Origin: Tetranychus cinnabarinus
Taxonomy: Eukaryota > Arthropoda > Arachnida > Trombidiformes > Tetranychidae
DNA length: 64,000 nucleotides
Direction: 5' to 3'
Assembly: GCA_022266195.1 (NCBI GenBank)
Contig: WHVY01000001.1
Coordinates: 15,190,001 to 15,254,000, forward strand
Made by a program: the position numbers and the translations under genes. Of the stretch, positions 47,919 through 59,091 are shown one piece after another (position 1 is the stretch's first letter; the number at the start of each line of letters is the position of its first letter). Under the pieces are notes generated by a model. It was not told where the DNA came from, searched no databases, and was given only the letters and a program-made list of their open reading frames with translations.

Positions 47919-49336
47919 AAGAGAGACCCCTACCTTAACCGAATTATTCGGGCTCTGAAACAGCCTGAGGATTTTCCAGAAATAGATTGTCAACCTTTCA
48001 CGCTGCAAAATGATGTTCTAGTAAGGGTAGTTGAAAGAGAGTCAGGACCTAATCTAGTACCTTGTATACCGAACTCGTTGTTTGAAGAAATTCTGACCGT
48101 CAATCATGACGATCCTATTGCAGGTCACTTAAGAAAATGCTCCAGAAAATTAAAGCTAGATTCTGGTGGCCAAAACAAACGAGTTACATTCAAGAATTTG
48201 TTCTAAGTTGTCGTGATTGTCAGGAAAGAAAAGCTGAAACCCGACCAACCCCTGATCTACTGTGTCCAATCACTGTAGGTGGCCCTTTTGAGATGATTGG
48301 AATGGATTTACTTGGGCCATTTCCATTATCTCAGAATGGCAAAAAATATATAATTGTTGCCTCAGACTATCTCACAAGATGGGCTGAATGTAAGGCAATC
48401 CCAAATGGTACATCCGTGGAAATTGCAACCTTCTTAGCTAACAACATTGTTTGTAGGTTCGGTGCACTCAATAAAATCCTGACTGATCAAGGAAAAGCCT
48501 TTGAAAGCAGATTCATAGAGGAGGTTTATAAGATTTTCGAGTCAAAACACACCCGATCCACAGCTTATCATCCAGCCACAAATGGACTCACAGAGAGATT
48601 TAATAAAAAACTTGCAACCATGATACTGATGTATATAAATACCAAACACGATGATTGGGATTTTTGTCTCCAATCTGTTTGTTTTGCGTACAATACTTCA
48701 GTCCAGGCATCGACAAAGTTTTCTCCGTTTTTACTGTTGTATGGACGCGAGCCTCGCATGCCCACTGCAATTTTATTAGAAACAGCTACACTAGGATGTA
48801 ATGGTGCGGCTGAACATGCAGACTTGTTGAAAACCTTTTTAACGATGAAACGCCACAAAGCGCTCGATAATTTAGAATTAGCCCAAGCTGCTAATAAGCA
48901 AGACTATGACAGTCGCCACCGCCATGTTCTGTTCGAACCAGGTGACCAGGTCATGGTATATACTCCAAGGAGTAAGGTTGGAAGATCGGAGAAATTATTG
49001 CATGCTTTTTCAGGTCCTTATTCAGTGATCAATCGCATTGGTCTAAACAACTACAAGATATTAGAAGATGAGAAACAGAATTGGATGAGTTTAGTCCACG
49101 TCTCCAGACTAAAACCCTACCACCCTCGAGTTCAAAAACTTCGTTTCTCAGAATCTGAAGAAGTAGCTAGTGACTACTCCGAAGACACCATTATCATCCA
49201 AGAGGAAATAACCGAATATTCCGGTGAAACTAATGCTGAAAGCGAAATTCAAGAAGTTGAAGTTGAAACAACAAGAAAGTCCAAAAGGACAAAGAAAAGA
49301 CCCGATCGTTTAATAGCTTCAGGTTATTTAAACTAA
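47919..49336 (+). pseudogene. Ty3/gypsy integrase, frameshifted
   Basis: The pol frame continues after the stop at 47918 to about 48130, where it shifts within the zinc-binding HHCC region. The open frame 48137-49336 then carries the CRDCQERK zinc half, catalytic Asp in GMDLLGPF, Asp in LTDQGKAF, Glu in ATNGLTERFNK and a C-terminal GPY/F-like region (FSGPYSVINRIG). Integrase would insert the cDNA; breaks make this copy defective. Confidence 0.85.
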
Positions 49337-49521
49337 ATGTCCAAGGGACACGTCATTTATTCACCAACTCTTACTTTTATTCATATATCTTATTATTTAA
49401 TACTTTTACAAATCCAATTATTATTTCATTTACTTATCTGGCGTACAATTTTTAGTTCATTTTATTGTTCGTTTCGTCTTATTGTTAATAATTCACTTTT
49501 TAGTTATTAGACTATTTGAGT
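49337..49521. other. Post-integrase tail without a recognisable 3' LTR
   Basis: AT-rich sequence that shares no visible stretch with the 5' LTR end (42300-42693). The 3' LTR appears deleted or replaced at the junction with the LINE fragment. Confidence 0.5.
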
Positions 49522-50400
49522 TTATGGGTTAAAACCACAATCCGGGTATTGAACACCTGATGCGACACCTAAAACTCCAGAAGGACCAGCAACTTGTCCA
49601 TCTTGTATATATCTTCGAGTTTCATTTCCGTTTCGTGAATCATTTTCAGAAAGAAGCGCCCTACCATTCTGCACAGCTACACCAAGAATATGAATGTGTC
49701 GTACGTTTAAATATTGAAAGATCCCATCATAATCGAATTGTAGCCTGATCATAAAATGATCAGAACCACCAAGGTGTTCAGTAGTTGCACATAGACTGAA
49801 CCCACTTAACATCGCATGATTTACAAAAACCAGGTCGTTCACAGTTTCAGTCATTCCTCGGAAACAATTCGGTTGACAGGAATTTACGACCATGAGGCCG
49901 GCTTTTTCGGTATAGTGTTTAAGAACCTCACCTTTGGTTCGTTTACGGCTATTCCTACAAGTCTCGCTAGACCAAGTAGGATGATAGGCATTGAAATCGC
50001 CTAGTAGAATGACAAGCGCGTCAGGAGGAACTTGCGAACACATCGCGGTAAGTTTCTGCACAAGTAACATATATTGGTTGTTAGTTAAGACATTCGCTGT
50101 TGGTGACAAATGAGCAACAATAATCAACAATTTCAGCTTACACCAGCTAGCTTTTATAACAACATAATGTTGACTAACGCGATATAATGCTGTGAAACGG
50201 AAAGAATCGGAATCACGCGATAAAACTCCCGCATCCCGAGGCACAGTAGATATGTATTTTCGAACCGAGGCGCCTTCACAATTCTCCGGCAAACAGCTAG
50301 ACACTAACTCGGTGAAACAGCCAAGATCAGGTAGTTCAGCCTCGAATCGCATGCACAAAACATTAGTTGCCTCCACAGTATGTCCACAATTGCCATACAA
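49522..50400 (-). pseudogene. LINE apurinic-type endonuclease domain fragment
   Basis: A 292-residue minus-strand frame contains the endonuclease/exonuclease/phosphatase signature of non-LTR retrotransposons: LLIIVAHLSP, GDFNAYHPTW with Asp/Asn, TVNDLVFVN and the catalytic His block GGSDHFMI. The early Glu-containing part of the fold is not evident, and no reverse transcriptase follows on the same strand. The C-terminus after about residue 225 is not recognised. It is an isolated 5'-region fragment, which is unusual because LINE relics normally keep their 3' end. Confidence 0.75.
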
Positions 50401-51030
50401 AATATCTTGTAGTTTTCACAATATAAAACAACACCAAGACCCAATTCAATCGCGAGTTACAATGTTGAAAATTTTTTTTACTGTCTTTTTATTCAAAATT
50501 AGCAGTCACAAGCAAACCTTTAGTTTCTCCATGATTCTTTGAGTTACATTTCTACTTTTACAGCAATCAAAAGCTCATGAAAATCTTTACATTATTGTTA
50601 CTAACTGGTTATAAATTTGGTCAGTTTTTGTCATTGTTTCAGTGATTGAGCTATTTCGTTCAAAGAATGAATATTTTGACTTAATCGTCTGTGTACATAT
50701 AACCTCAACCAATTGCACACTCTTCTCCCTTTTTGGTTACGTCTATGGCAATGAGTTAAGTTTTGGGCCTTTTGGATTTTTAAGTCTATTTATCAATTTG
50801 AGCTGTATCCATCTCAAGCTCAACAACTAATACAGATGATTTAGATCTAATCACCAAGATTTAAATACGCTGTTCAATGGAATCAAGATTTGTTGCTCTC
50901 TTTCTTGGAACCTTATCAAACTGTTACAAAATCTTGATTGTATTAATAACTTTAAATATAAATATAAGAATTATTCTGATTAAGACAATGAAATACAGTG
51001 ATTAGTTATATTTATGGCCTCGACAAAGCA
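50401..51030. other. Spacer between the LINE fragment and the duplicated flank
   Basis: No supported feature is seen. Similarity to the flank of glucosylceramidase A begins near 51030. Confidence 0.4.
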
Positions 51031-51196
51031 TTGATATTAACCTAGTTGACTTAGCCAATGATCCTTTGATTCCAAGATATTATTATTTTATTGCCTGACT
51101 ATCACAATTTGAATTCCAGTGAATTTCAATTCTTATCTCGCTGTTTGTGAGATCAATTAAAGATCAATCATTATGAGATTAAGTCAGTGATTTAGG

Positions 51197-51202
51197 TATA
51201 AA
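51197..51202 (+). promoter_or_regulatory. TATA box of glucosylceramidase B
   Basis: TATAAA in GGTATAAATTGCTGG lies 60 bp upstream of the start codon, conserved with copy A. Confidence 0.6.
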
Positions 51203-51261
51203 TTGCTGGAACTCTTTCAAATTCGAGATATTAATTGACTTGGATTTCGCCGAGTTAAACC

Positions 51262-53349
51262 ATGGATAAATTACTCGCTTGTACAATAGTTTTGTTACTT
51301 TTCATCAATACAGTCAAGACTGACGGTTGCCACAAAAGAAAATTCAAAGACGATTCTTTCGTTTGTGTTTGCAATGAACTTGAATGTGATTCATTTGAAC
51401 CAGTGACTAATCCACCAAAAGGGTTCATTTACTCTTATGTATCTGATAGAGATGAGCATCGATTCCATAAAGATACATTAGATCCTACGACGCTTGTTAA
51501 TACAGTTACAGCTGATTCCATTAAACTATCAATAAATGTTAACGAAACTTATCAACAAATTATTGGTTTTGGAGGTGCTTTTACCGATGCTGCTGGAATT
51601 AACATTAAATCACTTCCAGATAAATTGGTCTTGGACCTGATTCGTGATTATTTTGGTAAAGATGGATTGGAGTATAACATGGGCCGAGTAACAATTGGTG
51701 GAGCTGATTTTTCAACTCGTCCTTACACTCATCAAGATGATTACCAAGATTTGAACTGGACTCATTTCGCACTGGTTGAGGAGGATTTAGAATACAAGGT
51801 AAATTATTATGCCATAAATGGTGATTATCCACTCATGACACTCAATGTTTTCAATATCTTTTCATTATTTACCCCTTAACAACAGATTCCTTATATTAAA
51901 CTAGCAAATGATTTTTCTGGAGGCTTGAAATTATTTGGTAGTATGTGGTCTCCTCCAGCTTGGATGAAATATCAACAAAGGATTAATGGTACAGGAACCT
52001 TGATTGGTGATCCAGGAGAAGTTTATTACAAAGCAATGGCCAGTTATATGGTAAAGTATGTATTACTTGTCACTCTTAAATTTTGAGATAGATTAATAGT
52101 TACTCTTATACGGGGTGATCGGAAAGTTTCTGGTGTGAGGGGCTTTTCCCCTCCTACGCGCAAAGACACTGTTTGACTTGCTGTTTTATTCAACGATACT
52201 CTTCTACGCAGAAATGGCCTCAGAAACTTTCCGATCACCGTGTACTTCAGTAAGCAACTTACTTTATTCTCAAACTCATCCCTTTTCGGAAATCTTCTTC
52301 CATTATCCTTTTATCCCTTTTGATGCTACACTTTATTCATTCAAATTTTTTTATATTGATTATTGATATTAACCATGTCAATATTTTTTTATTCTACAGA
52401 TTTCTAGACGAATATAAGAAACATGGAGTTGAGTTTTGGGGAATAACTACTTTGAACGAACCAAGTGCTGGTTTCAAACCTGATTACCCTTTCAACTGTC
52501 TTGGAATATCTCCTGAACAAATGACTAAATGGATAGCTAAAGATCTTGGTCCAATCCTCAAAGCTGCTGGTTATGGCAAGGATAAGCTTAAATTATTGAT
52601 ACTTGATGACAATGTTTCATTGCTATTTCTTTATGCATCGAGAGTGTTTAGTAACTACGAAGCGTCACAATATGTTTCTGGCGTTGCTGTTCATTGGTAT
52701 GAGAATAAGCTGTTTGGTTTCGATCAGTTCGACAAAACTCATCAATTTTTCCCTGATTATTTCATGCTATCGACTGAAGCATGTACTGGTTTGGGCTATG
52801 ATGGCATAGCAGGTAATAAATGATTTTAGTTCTGTCTAATCAATATAACATTGTAATTCGAACAAAACAAAATATCTTTTTCTAACTTTTTTTCTCCAAT
52901 TTGCAGTGAAATTAGGTTTATGGAGCAGAGGTGAAGAATATGCAAATGATTTAGTTGGAAATATGAATCATTGGAGTTCAGGTTGGGTGGATTGGAATCT
53001 CGCTCTTAACACGATTGGTGGACCTAATTGGGTATCTATGTTTGTCGATTCCCCGATAATTGTGAACGCTGAAAAACAAGAATATTATAAGCAACCGATG
53101 TATTATGCACTTGCTCATTTCAGTAAATTTTTGAAACCAGGATCAACCAGATTAGGTTTTAAAGTTACTAATCCAGATGATAATGTTAGATCAACTGTAT
53201 TTAAAACTGATGAAAATCAACTTGTTGTTATTACCGTAAACAGTAATGATTATGCTGTCAACTTGACTATTGAAGGTTTCGCCGAAAATCTCGTTGGTTT
53301 AACTCTCGGACCCCATTCATTCCGAACACTAGTCATTAACAATAGTTGA
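51262..53349 (+). CDS. Glucosylceramidase (GH30), copy B, 4 exons
   Basis: Exons 51262-51798, 51886-52055, 52400-52812 and 52907-53349 have exactly the same lengths and phases as copy A and give 520 residues. Signal peptide, GFGGAFTDAAGIN, SPPAWMK, acid/base Glu in TTLNEP and nucleophile Glu in STEACTG are all kept. Differences from A are scattered; for example, the acid/base context is NEPSAGF instead of NEPGAGF. Intron 2 is longer because it carries a 132-bp MITE. It is head-to-head with copy A, 10.8 kb apart. A poly(A) signal AATAAA lies at 53423. Confidence 0.93.
52111..52242. mobile_element. MITE in intron 2 of glucosylceramidase B (132 bp, TA duplication)
   Basis: The 22-bp inverted ends match at 20 positions (cggggtgatcggaaagttt at the left) and are flanked by TA on both sides, as for Tc1/mariner-type non-autonomous elements. 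It is absent from the equivalent intron of copy A and present again at 54642-54773. Confidence 0.8.
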
Positions 53350-53422
53350 TTAAACAAAATCCATACGGGTATCTGCATGTAATAGGACTTTAAAGTTGTT
53401 GGATTTCATTAAGACAGTATAA

Positions 53423-53428
53423 AATAAA
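53423..53428 (+). terminator. Polyadenylation signal AATAAA, glucosylceramidase B
   Basis: It lies 74 bp after the stop codon. Confidence 0.55.
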
Positions 53429-53429
53429 T

Positions 53430-54396
53430 GCTCAAAGTGCTTACAAGACTCAATTATTCATTACTATTATTATACAATGTCACATCTGAACATTGTGCAG
53501 TCAATTCATGATGAATGAATTATACCTGTTATTTACACAAATGAAGTGACCCTCTTTGAAGTTAATATTGTCAAAAGAGTTCATATATGGCACTGTCTTT
53601 TAACCCTACGTTGCTGCTCTTAAAAAAAAGTTACTTATGCACTCCACTGGTGACAAAAATAGGGTAATAAAGCAAAAAATAAGCGAAAGCACCAACAACT
53701 TGTGAACTTGAAAGGGTCACCCTGACCTCAGCTAGGCAAAAGGAGGGTCTCCAGAAACCTTCACTTTTTTATCCTTTTGAGTTAAGATGCGGAACTTTTT
53801 TTCTAAGTAAAACTTACAAAGATAAGCTCAAAAATAATATTAATTTTTATGCGTGATTAACCGTTTTTGAGTTATTCAAGGTCAAAGTTGCCGACTTTGC
53901 GGGTTATTTGGGCCCGCATCGATAATATATCTTGTATCATTGATATTTCACAATAAGGCCATTAGATTGCCTCTACGATGCTTCGTTATCTCATTATCTT
54001 GCATTAAAAATATACACACAAACGTCCTGCTTTGGCCGGCAGTTGATCGAAGCATCTTGAAACTCAATATACATCACTATGACATGAGTCTTGATAAAAT
54101 TTAAAGTTAAAAACAACATAAAAATGTGGAAATGGAGTTGTATCAACACTATGTCCGATGAAATTCTCTATCAAATAAGAACCACTTTTTTGTTCTCAGT
54201 AACTAATTCATCGTGCGAATGATATAACCAAGCACTGAAAATTTGCTTATTCATCCATGCATTGGTTTGAGAAACATCATCAACATTCAAATTATTAAGG
54301 AAACCAGAAGAAAACATCTTCGATTCTCCGATTTGCCGATTATTAATGGGTTCAATTTAGTTCCGATCTTGTTAACACAAAAAAGAATCCAATTTC
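53430..54396. other. Intergenic, nothing coding recognised
   Basis: The sequence around 53860-53900 (gagttattcaaggtc) faintly recalls repeat family R2. Otherwise no feature is supported. Confidence 0.4.
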
Positions 54397-54502
54397 TTTC
54401 TTTGAAAATTTTATCATGTATGTGTTCTATCAGTGAAATAAAATAAGTTTTTACTAGTATCTACCTCGAGAATAGGCCCGTTTCATCACAATTGAAAATG
54501 AC
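54397..54502 (+). repeat. 106-bp direct duplication, left copy
   Basis: It matches 54849-54954 at a constant offset of 452 bp with a few substitutions (for example tctacctcgagaataggccc shared). The two copies bracket the glucosylceramidase-derived fragment. Confidence 0.85.
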
Positions 54503-54503
54503 A

Positions 54504-54848
54504 AACAAAGGATTAATGGTACAGGAACCTTGCTTGGTGATCCAGGAGAAGTTTATTACAAAGCAATATGGAAGTTATATGGTAAAGTATGTATTACTTG
54601 TCACTCTTAAATTTTGAGATAGATTAGTAGTTACTCTTATACGGGGTGATCGGAAAGTTTCTGGTGTGAGGGGCTTTTCCCCTCCTACGCGCAAAGACAC
54701 TGTTTGACTTGCTGTTTTATTCAACGATACTCTTCTACGCAGAAATGGCCTCAGAAACTTTCCGATCACCGTATACTTCAGTAAGCAACTTACTTTATTC
54801 TCAAACTCATCCCTTTTCGGAAATCTTCTTCCATTATCCTTTTATTCC
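54504..54848 (+). pseudogene. Glucosylceramidase fragment (end of exon 2 plus intron 2 with MITE)
   Basis: It matches 51974-52317 of copy B: the last part of exon 2 (RINGTG..GDPGE region), its donor GTATGT, and intron 2 including the MITE. A 1-bp insertion near ATGGCC breaks the exon frame. No other exons follow. It was copied from the B lineage after the MITE had inserted. Confidence 0.88.
54642..54773. mobile_element. Second copy of the TA-flanked MITE (co-duplicated)
   Basis: It has the same ends and interior as 52111-52242, with the same flanking sequence on both sides, so it arrived by duplication of the host intron, not by a new insertion. Confidence 0.8.
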
Positions 54849-54954
54849 TTTCTTTGAAAATTTTATCATTTATGTGTTCTATCAGTGGAATAAAATAAGT
54901 TTTTACTGGTATCTACCTCGAGAATAGGCCCGTTTCATCACAATTGAAAATGAA
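54849..54954 (+). repeat. 106-bp direct duplication, right copy
   Basis: Partner of 54397-54502. Confidence 0.85.
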
Positions 54955-55391
54955 TTATTCTTGCCAATCCAACATCAATCTAGGAATTGTGTTTTGTATA
55001 TACAGGGCTATTCAGCTACTTAGTATGATGTTGAACGCCAATAGCTTTGCAACCGAACATGATACTGGCCTAGTAATCGAATGTAGTGAGTTTGGGCGAC
55101 ATTCTTTTCATGTGCGTGGACAAAGTCATTCAAGGTCATTTTTCGGAAATCGCTACTACTTATGTTAGAGGTCAATTCGAGGTCATAACATGATTTTTCA
55201 AGACTAGAATCTTTTTCATCGAGTTCTGACACTCTGTAATGAACATTTCTTGAGTTACTGACATTTAAGTTTCCGTACTGTAGATTTTTCTAGTTGACTA
55301 TCACATGAATTTTCCACGAAGTTTGATTTCATAATCACAATTCACTGTTTGTACTCGAAAATAAAATGAAATTCTGATAATTTAAACTTAA
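54955..55391. other. Spacer before the LTR element
   Basis: No supported feature is seen. The short opposing frames at 54944-55232 have no domain content. Confidence 0.4.
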
Positions 55392-56104
55392 AATAAGAAT
55401 AATTATTGCTGTTCCACATATTGTACTTGGTTATATTTTAGATGAAATTGTTACAAAGGAAGAAAGTTTGGGCCTCTAAACATCAACCTCACTTCGGGCA
55501 CCAATTGAAACTTAATTCAAATAAACTCTGAAGAGTTCCAAGTCGAACTGAACTTTTATCGTGTTTCACTACATATTTATCTCTTGATTACAATGGTCCC
55601 TATCGATCCAGGTAGAACCTAGATCGATAGGGTGTAAACCTTTCTTAACTTGAGTTTTTTCTAATTTATTATATTATATATTACTCTTTACATTATGGGT
55701 GTGTTACATGTACCGGCCGCCATTCTGAACAGTCACTGTTCAGTTACAATAATAGCGTAGAGTCTTGGAATGTTAATCTGTTGTTTGTGGATTGTTTCTA
55801 ATTTTGAAGATGAATGCCATCCCTCGAGTTATATAAGAGGGGAGTTTATTTCTGCATCTACAGTGTATGAAATTTCACCTTTAGAAGATTTGCTACGGAT
55901 TATGATTTTATTTAAACTTGCAGGACCTTCGCTTCCACAATTGCGACAGCAATTTGGTCCAACTGTACAGAATTCAGGTTGATAAGTTTCTTCCTCTGTG
56001 TGGGGAGGACCAAGACAGCATCCTTTGTTTTTTGTTGGATTATCTGGTCGAAATTTCTTACAGCATCCCTTGTAATCGGACTGGTGGATTGGTATACAGT
56101 CGTA
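55392..56104 (-). repeat. 713-bp direct repeat, left copy (probable 3' LTR)
   Basis: It appears identical to 61456-62168 over 713 bp. With minus-strand pol/env between the copies, this is the probable 3' LTR. It contains a TATATAAGAGG-like promoter motif on the plus strand (about 55832) and a small inverted motif (gaacagtcactgttc at about 55728). Canonical TG/CA ends are not obvious, so the exact LTR limits are uncertain. Confidence 0.7.
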
Positions 56105-56427
56105 TTACTGTCAGTCACTAGTATAATGTATTATATATTGCCAGAATACTACGCTTTGTCTGCTTCGGCTGCAGAATGGAATGAATGCCAGATTTGTCAT
56201 CAATCTCGGAACCTTTATTGTAAGATAAAGAGGTTTTGTTAATTGGATTTAGGATAAGGGAATTACAATTATCATTATGTTCAATAGAGTTACATTTATA
56301 GTGTTAACAATTTTTTAGGAATAAAGCTATGTTCTAAGGATCTTATACAATATACCAGCCGCCATTCTGAACAACCAATGTTCAGTTACAATATTATTCA
56401 GATGGTTCAATACCTAGAATATTTAGC

Positions 56428-56979
56428 TTAATTTTTGGCTTTTGGTTTACAGGGATACGGTATAGGTAATACGGTAATAACAGTTGGTTTAAAACAATAT
56501 TGGTGCTGTCTGAGAAATTTAGTATCATCTAACAGAGTATGGTCTAACTTCAAGATCGCACCAACTTTACAACCAATAGTTTCCTCAATCTTTTGTCTCA
56601 AAACTGCAACGGACTCTAGTAGGGACAGGTTATTAATTTGGAATGTTTTATCTAGATATTTTATGGTAAATTTAGTGTACTTTCCATGCGGGTTAGCAAC
56701 ACTGTTCATGGGATTGGATGTAGATAGTATTGGTATCATGGGATCACTATGTGGTCTGGCTAATTCTAATTGAATTACTTTATTTTCTAATTCTTTTATT
56801 CTTGTTTCTGCTGCTGCTGTAATTTGTTTTCTGAGGGTATTTTCTAAAGTTAATTTTTTAATTTCTTCATCTTTAGATTTAAGCTCTGCTTGGTTAGAAA
56901 TGAGTTCCTCCATGCAATACCTTGAATGTATTTCTTGGTTCTCCCTTCTCCCAGAGTTCCACTCCTTTCGATACGTCAC
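56428..56979 (-). pseudogene. Distal env-like/coiled-coil frame of the LTR element
   Basis: A 183-residue minus-strand frame overlaps the end of the upstream env-like frame in another phase. Its N-terminal half is a heptad-rich coiled coil (KDEEIKKLTLENTLRK); the C-terminal half is not recognised. It is either a frameshifted continuation of the env-like protein or a separate small ORF. Confidence 0.45.
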
Positions 56980-57634
56980 AATAATTGGGGAAATGAATTA
57001 AATATTCTTCTTTTAATTCGTCAGCTTCAATACTACACATTTCTTTTGAAGTTAAATTAACAGTGACATACTGAGGTCCTTTGTACTTCAACAAACACAC
57101 TGAACCATTATTTTTCTCAAGTAACGTGAACGGGTCCGCTTTCTTAACAATCAACTCAGTAGCTATCTTTGCAACTCTAAATGTGAATTGCAAATAAGTC
57201 TCTTCTGATGTTTGATTTTCTTTCTTAATAACTCGATATTTTGCATCTGACACCTTCATTAGTAGGCATGTTTTTCCACATGGCAAAGTAACGTTGAAAA
57301 AATCAAACGTTGAAATCGGAATAGTTTTATTCGTCTGAATGGCCTTCATAGTTTCTTGCATGACTGAGATTAATCTATTCACTTGAAAGGATATGTCAGC
57401 TGCTCGGAATGAATTCTCGTAGGCACTATGCTCTAGCTGGGCATTTCTTATCTTTAAGTCTGCTAATTCGCTTGACATATGCATCATTTTTGCATGATGC
57501 GCCTTTAGAGCATTTGAGATTTCGGTGAGAGCATCATTCGTAATCTGGTCTACTGTTTTTGAACCTCCACCGAAGCTATTGATCAATGCACTTGTACCAA
57601 CAATCATGATAGAAGAAATGAAAATCACGGCCAT
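56894..57634 (-). CDS. Env-like membrane-fusion subunit frame
   Basis: This 246-residue frame starts with a strongly hydrophobic, glycine-containing segment (IMIVGTSALINSFGGG). A long heptad-like stretch follows, then a domain with NxS/T sites and scattered Cys. That order resembles the fusion subunit of gypsy/errantivirus envelope proteins, but no furin site or terminal anchor is assigned. Its ATG overlaps the stop of the previous frame as TAATG. Function is inferred from position after integrase. Confidence 0.5.
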   Translation of the reverse strand: MAVIFISSIMIVGTSALINSFGGGSKTVDQITNDALTEISNALKAHHAKMMHMSSELADLKIRNAQLEHSAYENSFRAADISFQVNRLISVMQETMKAIQTNKTIPISTFDFFNVTLPCGKTCLLMKVSDAKYRVIKKENQTSEETYLQFTFRVAKIATELIVKKADPFTLLEKNNGSVCLLKYKGPQYVTVNLTSKEMCSIEADELKEEYLIHFPNYCDVSKGVELWEKGEPRNTFKVLHGGTHF

Positions 57635-58359
57635 TAAACCACCGTCTCTTTTGTGTCTTTTTGACTACATAGCTTTTCAACTGTTTGCATCTTTTCTTTG
57701 ATGTATTTCAAACAAGTTTGCCTTGCGATGTAGAAAATATCATTTACATGTGTATATTGAAAGCAAATCGCATCTGCTCTATTATAAAATTGAGTACGAT
57801 TTCCTTTTTCGATGAATTCTTTACAGCCTCGATAAGTTTTAAGGGGTTTAAGTGAAGCTCCCCAAGTTAGTGGTGAACTTTTCAGGATATTTCGTGGTTT
57901 AGTTTGCCACTCTATTTCACAGTCTGTTGCATTATTTTGAGTGTCTTTCCAATCAATATTCACTTCGTCAAAGTAACTTTCATATTCAGGAATTTTCTTG
58001 CAGGGATTTACAAGAGCAATGGTATGGTTAACTCGAATGTACCCTCTCAAGTATTTGTTATGAGTAGATTTCCATATTAGTGAGTCAGCAATGATGATTG
58101 ATTCACAAATATTTGCCATTAAAGGCAGGAAAAGTAAAAACAGTAAACTAGTTGGTAGTTTACTAGTCTTTTGACCACCAGAAGAAGATCTAGTCTCCTT
58201 AACAATATATGGTTTGATCTGGGATCCATGTACTCGTTTTGGTTCGTAACCTTCGTCCTTCTGTAAAAGATAGGTAGTTTCTCCTATCTTCTCTATAGTT
58301 TTAAATGGACCTTCATATTTTGATTCTAACTTATTGTTTCGCACTTGTTTTTCGTACAA
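57634..58359 (-). CDS. Integrase C-terminus joined to env-like surface region
   Basis: The first 50 residues form the integrase C-terminal GPY/F-type domain (KYEGPFKTIEKIGETTYLL, IKPY). A hydrophobic signal-like stretch follows (PTSLLFLLFLPLMANICES), then a Cys-containing region with NHT, NAT and NRT glycosylation sites. This overlap of the pol end with the env signal suggests env was expressed from a spliced RNA. The frame ends at a TAATG overlap with the next frame. Confidence 0.6.
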   Translation of the reverse strand: MYEKQVRNNKLESKYEGPFKTIEKIGETTYLLQKDEGYEPKRVHGSQIKPYIVKETRSSSGGQKTSKLPTSLLFLLFLPLMANICESIIIADSLIWKSTHNKYLRGYIRVNHTIALVNPCKKIPEYESYFDEVNIDWKDTQNNATDCEIEWQTKPRNILKSSPLTWGASLKPLKTYRGCKEFIEKGNRTQFYNRADAICFQYTHVNDIFYIARQTCLKYIKEKMQTVEKLCSQKDTKETVV

Positions 58360-58384
58360 TACTAGATCTTCTACGTTAAAGGTT

Positions 58385-59091
58385 CTAAGTCTGGGTACTC
58401 TGATTTGCGGCGCTATTGTAAGCTAAATTTATCAATGGCAGTATCTGAGTCCATCTCAAACGATTGGTTCCTTGACAGTAATGAGATAACATCTGAACAA
58501 TCGTTCGATTCACTCTTTCTGTCAACCCGTTAGTCTGAGGATGATAGGTGATTGACAATTGCCATTTTGTGTTCATAAAATCTGCAATTTTTTTATTGTG
58601 TCTACAATAAAATTGCGACCTTGGTCACTAACGATCGTTTTAGGACAACCGTGGCGTGATAAAATGTTTTCAATTAAAAATTTTGCTGTGCTGATTGCAT
58701 CCTGCTTTGCTGAAGCTTTCATCTCTACTCACCGAGTAAAATAATGAGTGGCCACAATGATGTATTCCTTTTTGAAGAAGGAGGCAAAGGGCCAAGAATG
58801 TCAATGCCAACTTTCTCTAATGGAACTGTGACATAGATTGGTTGTAATGGTGGAACTGCGTTCCCTATCCCTTTTTTATTAAGTTGGCATTCCTCACAAG
58901 AGTTAATCTACTTAGCAATATATTTAGTCATTCTTGCCCAATAATACTTAGTCTTAAGCTTTGCATATGTCTGGTAGAGACCACAATGACCTGAAGTAGC
59001 GTCATTATGATAAGATTGTAAAACCTTTTTGACTAAAGGTGCAGGTAAAACTGGAACCCAGTTAGTCCCTATATCTGTTACGATCTTTTTC
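58385..59091 (-). pseudogene. Integrase core of the env-bearing element, frameshifted
   Basis: Pieces in different frames carry GIDILGPF (first Asp), VSDQGRNF (second Asp) and, in the open part 58576-58385, YHPQTNGLTERVNRT with the catalytic Glu. Stops and shifts between them mark it as defective. Confidence 0.8.

Noticed and set aside
52044..52238. 64-codon minus-strand frame repeated at 54575-54769
   Set aside because: It is created by the MITE and is present in both copies because the intron was duplicated.
55770..56242. Small frames repeated at 61834-62237
   Set aside because: They fall inside the 713-bp direct repeats and are duplicated only because of that.
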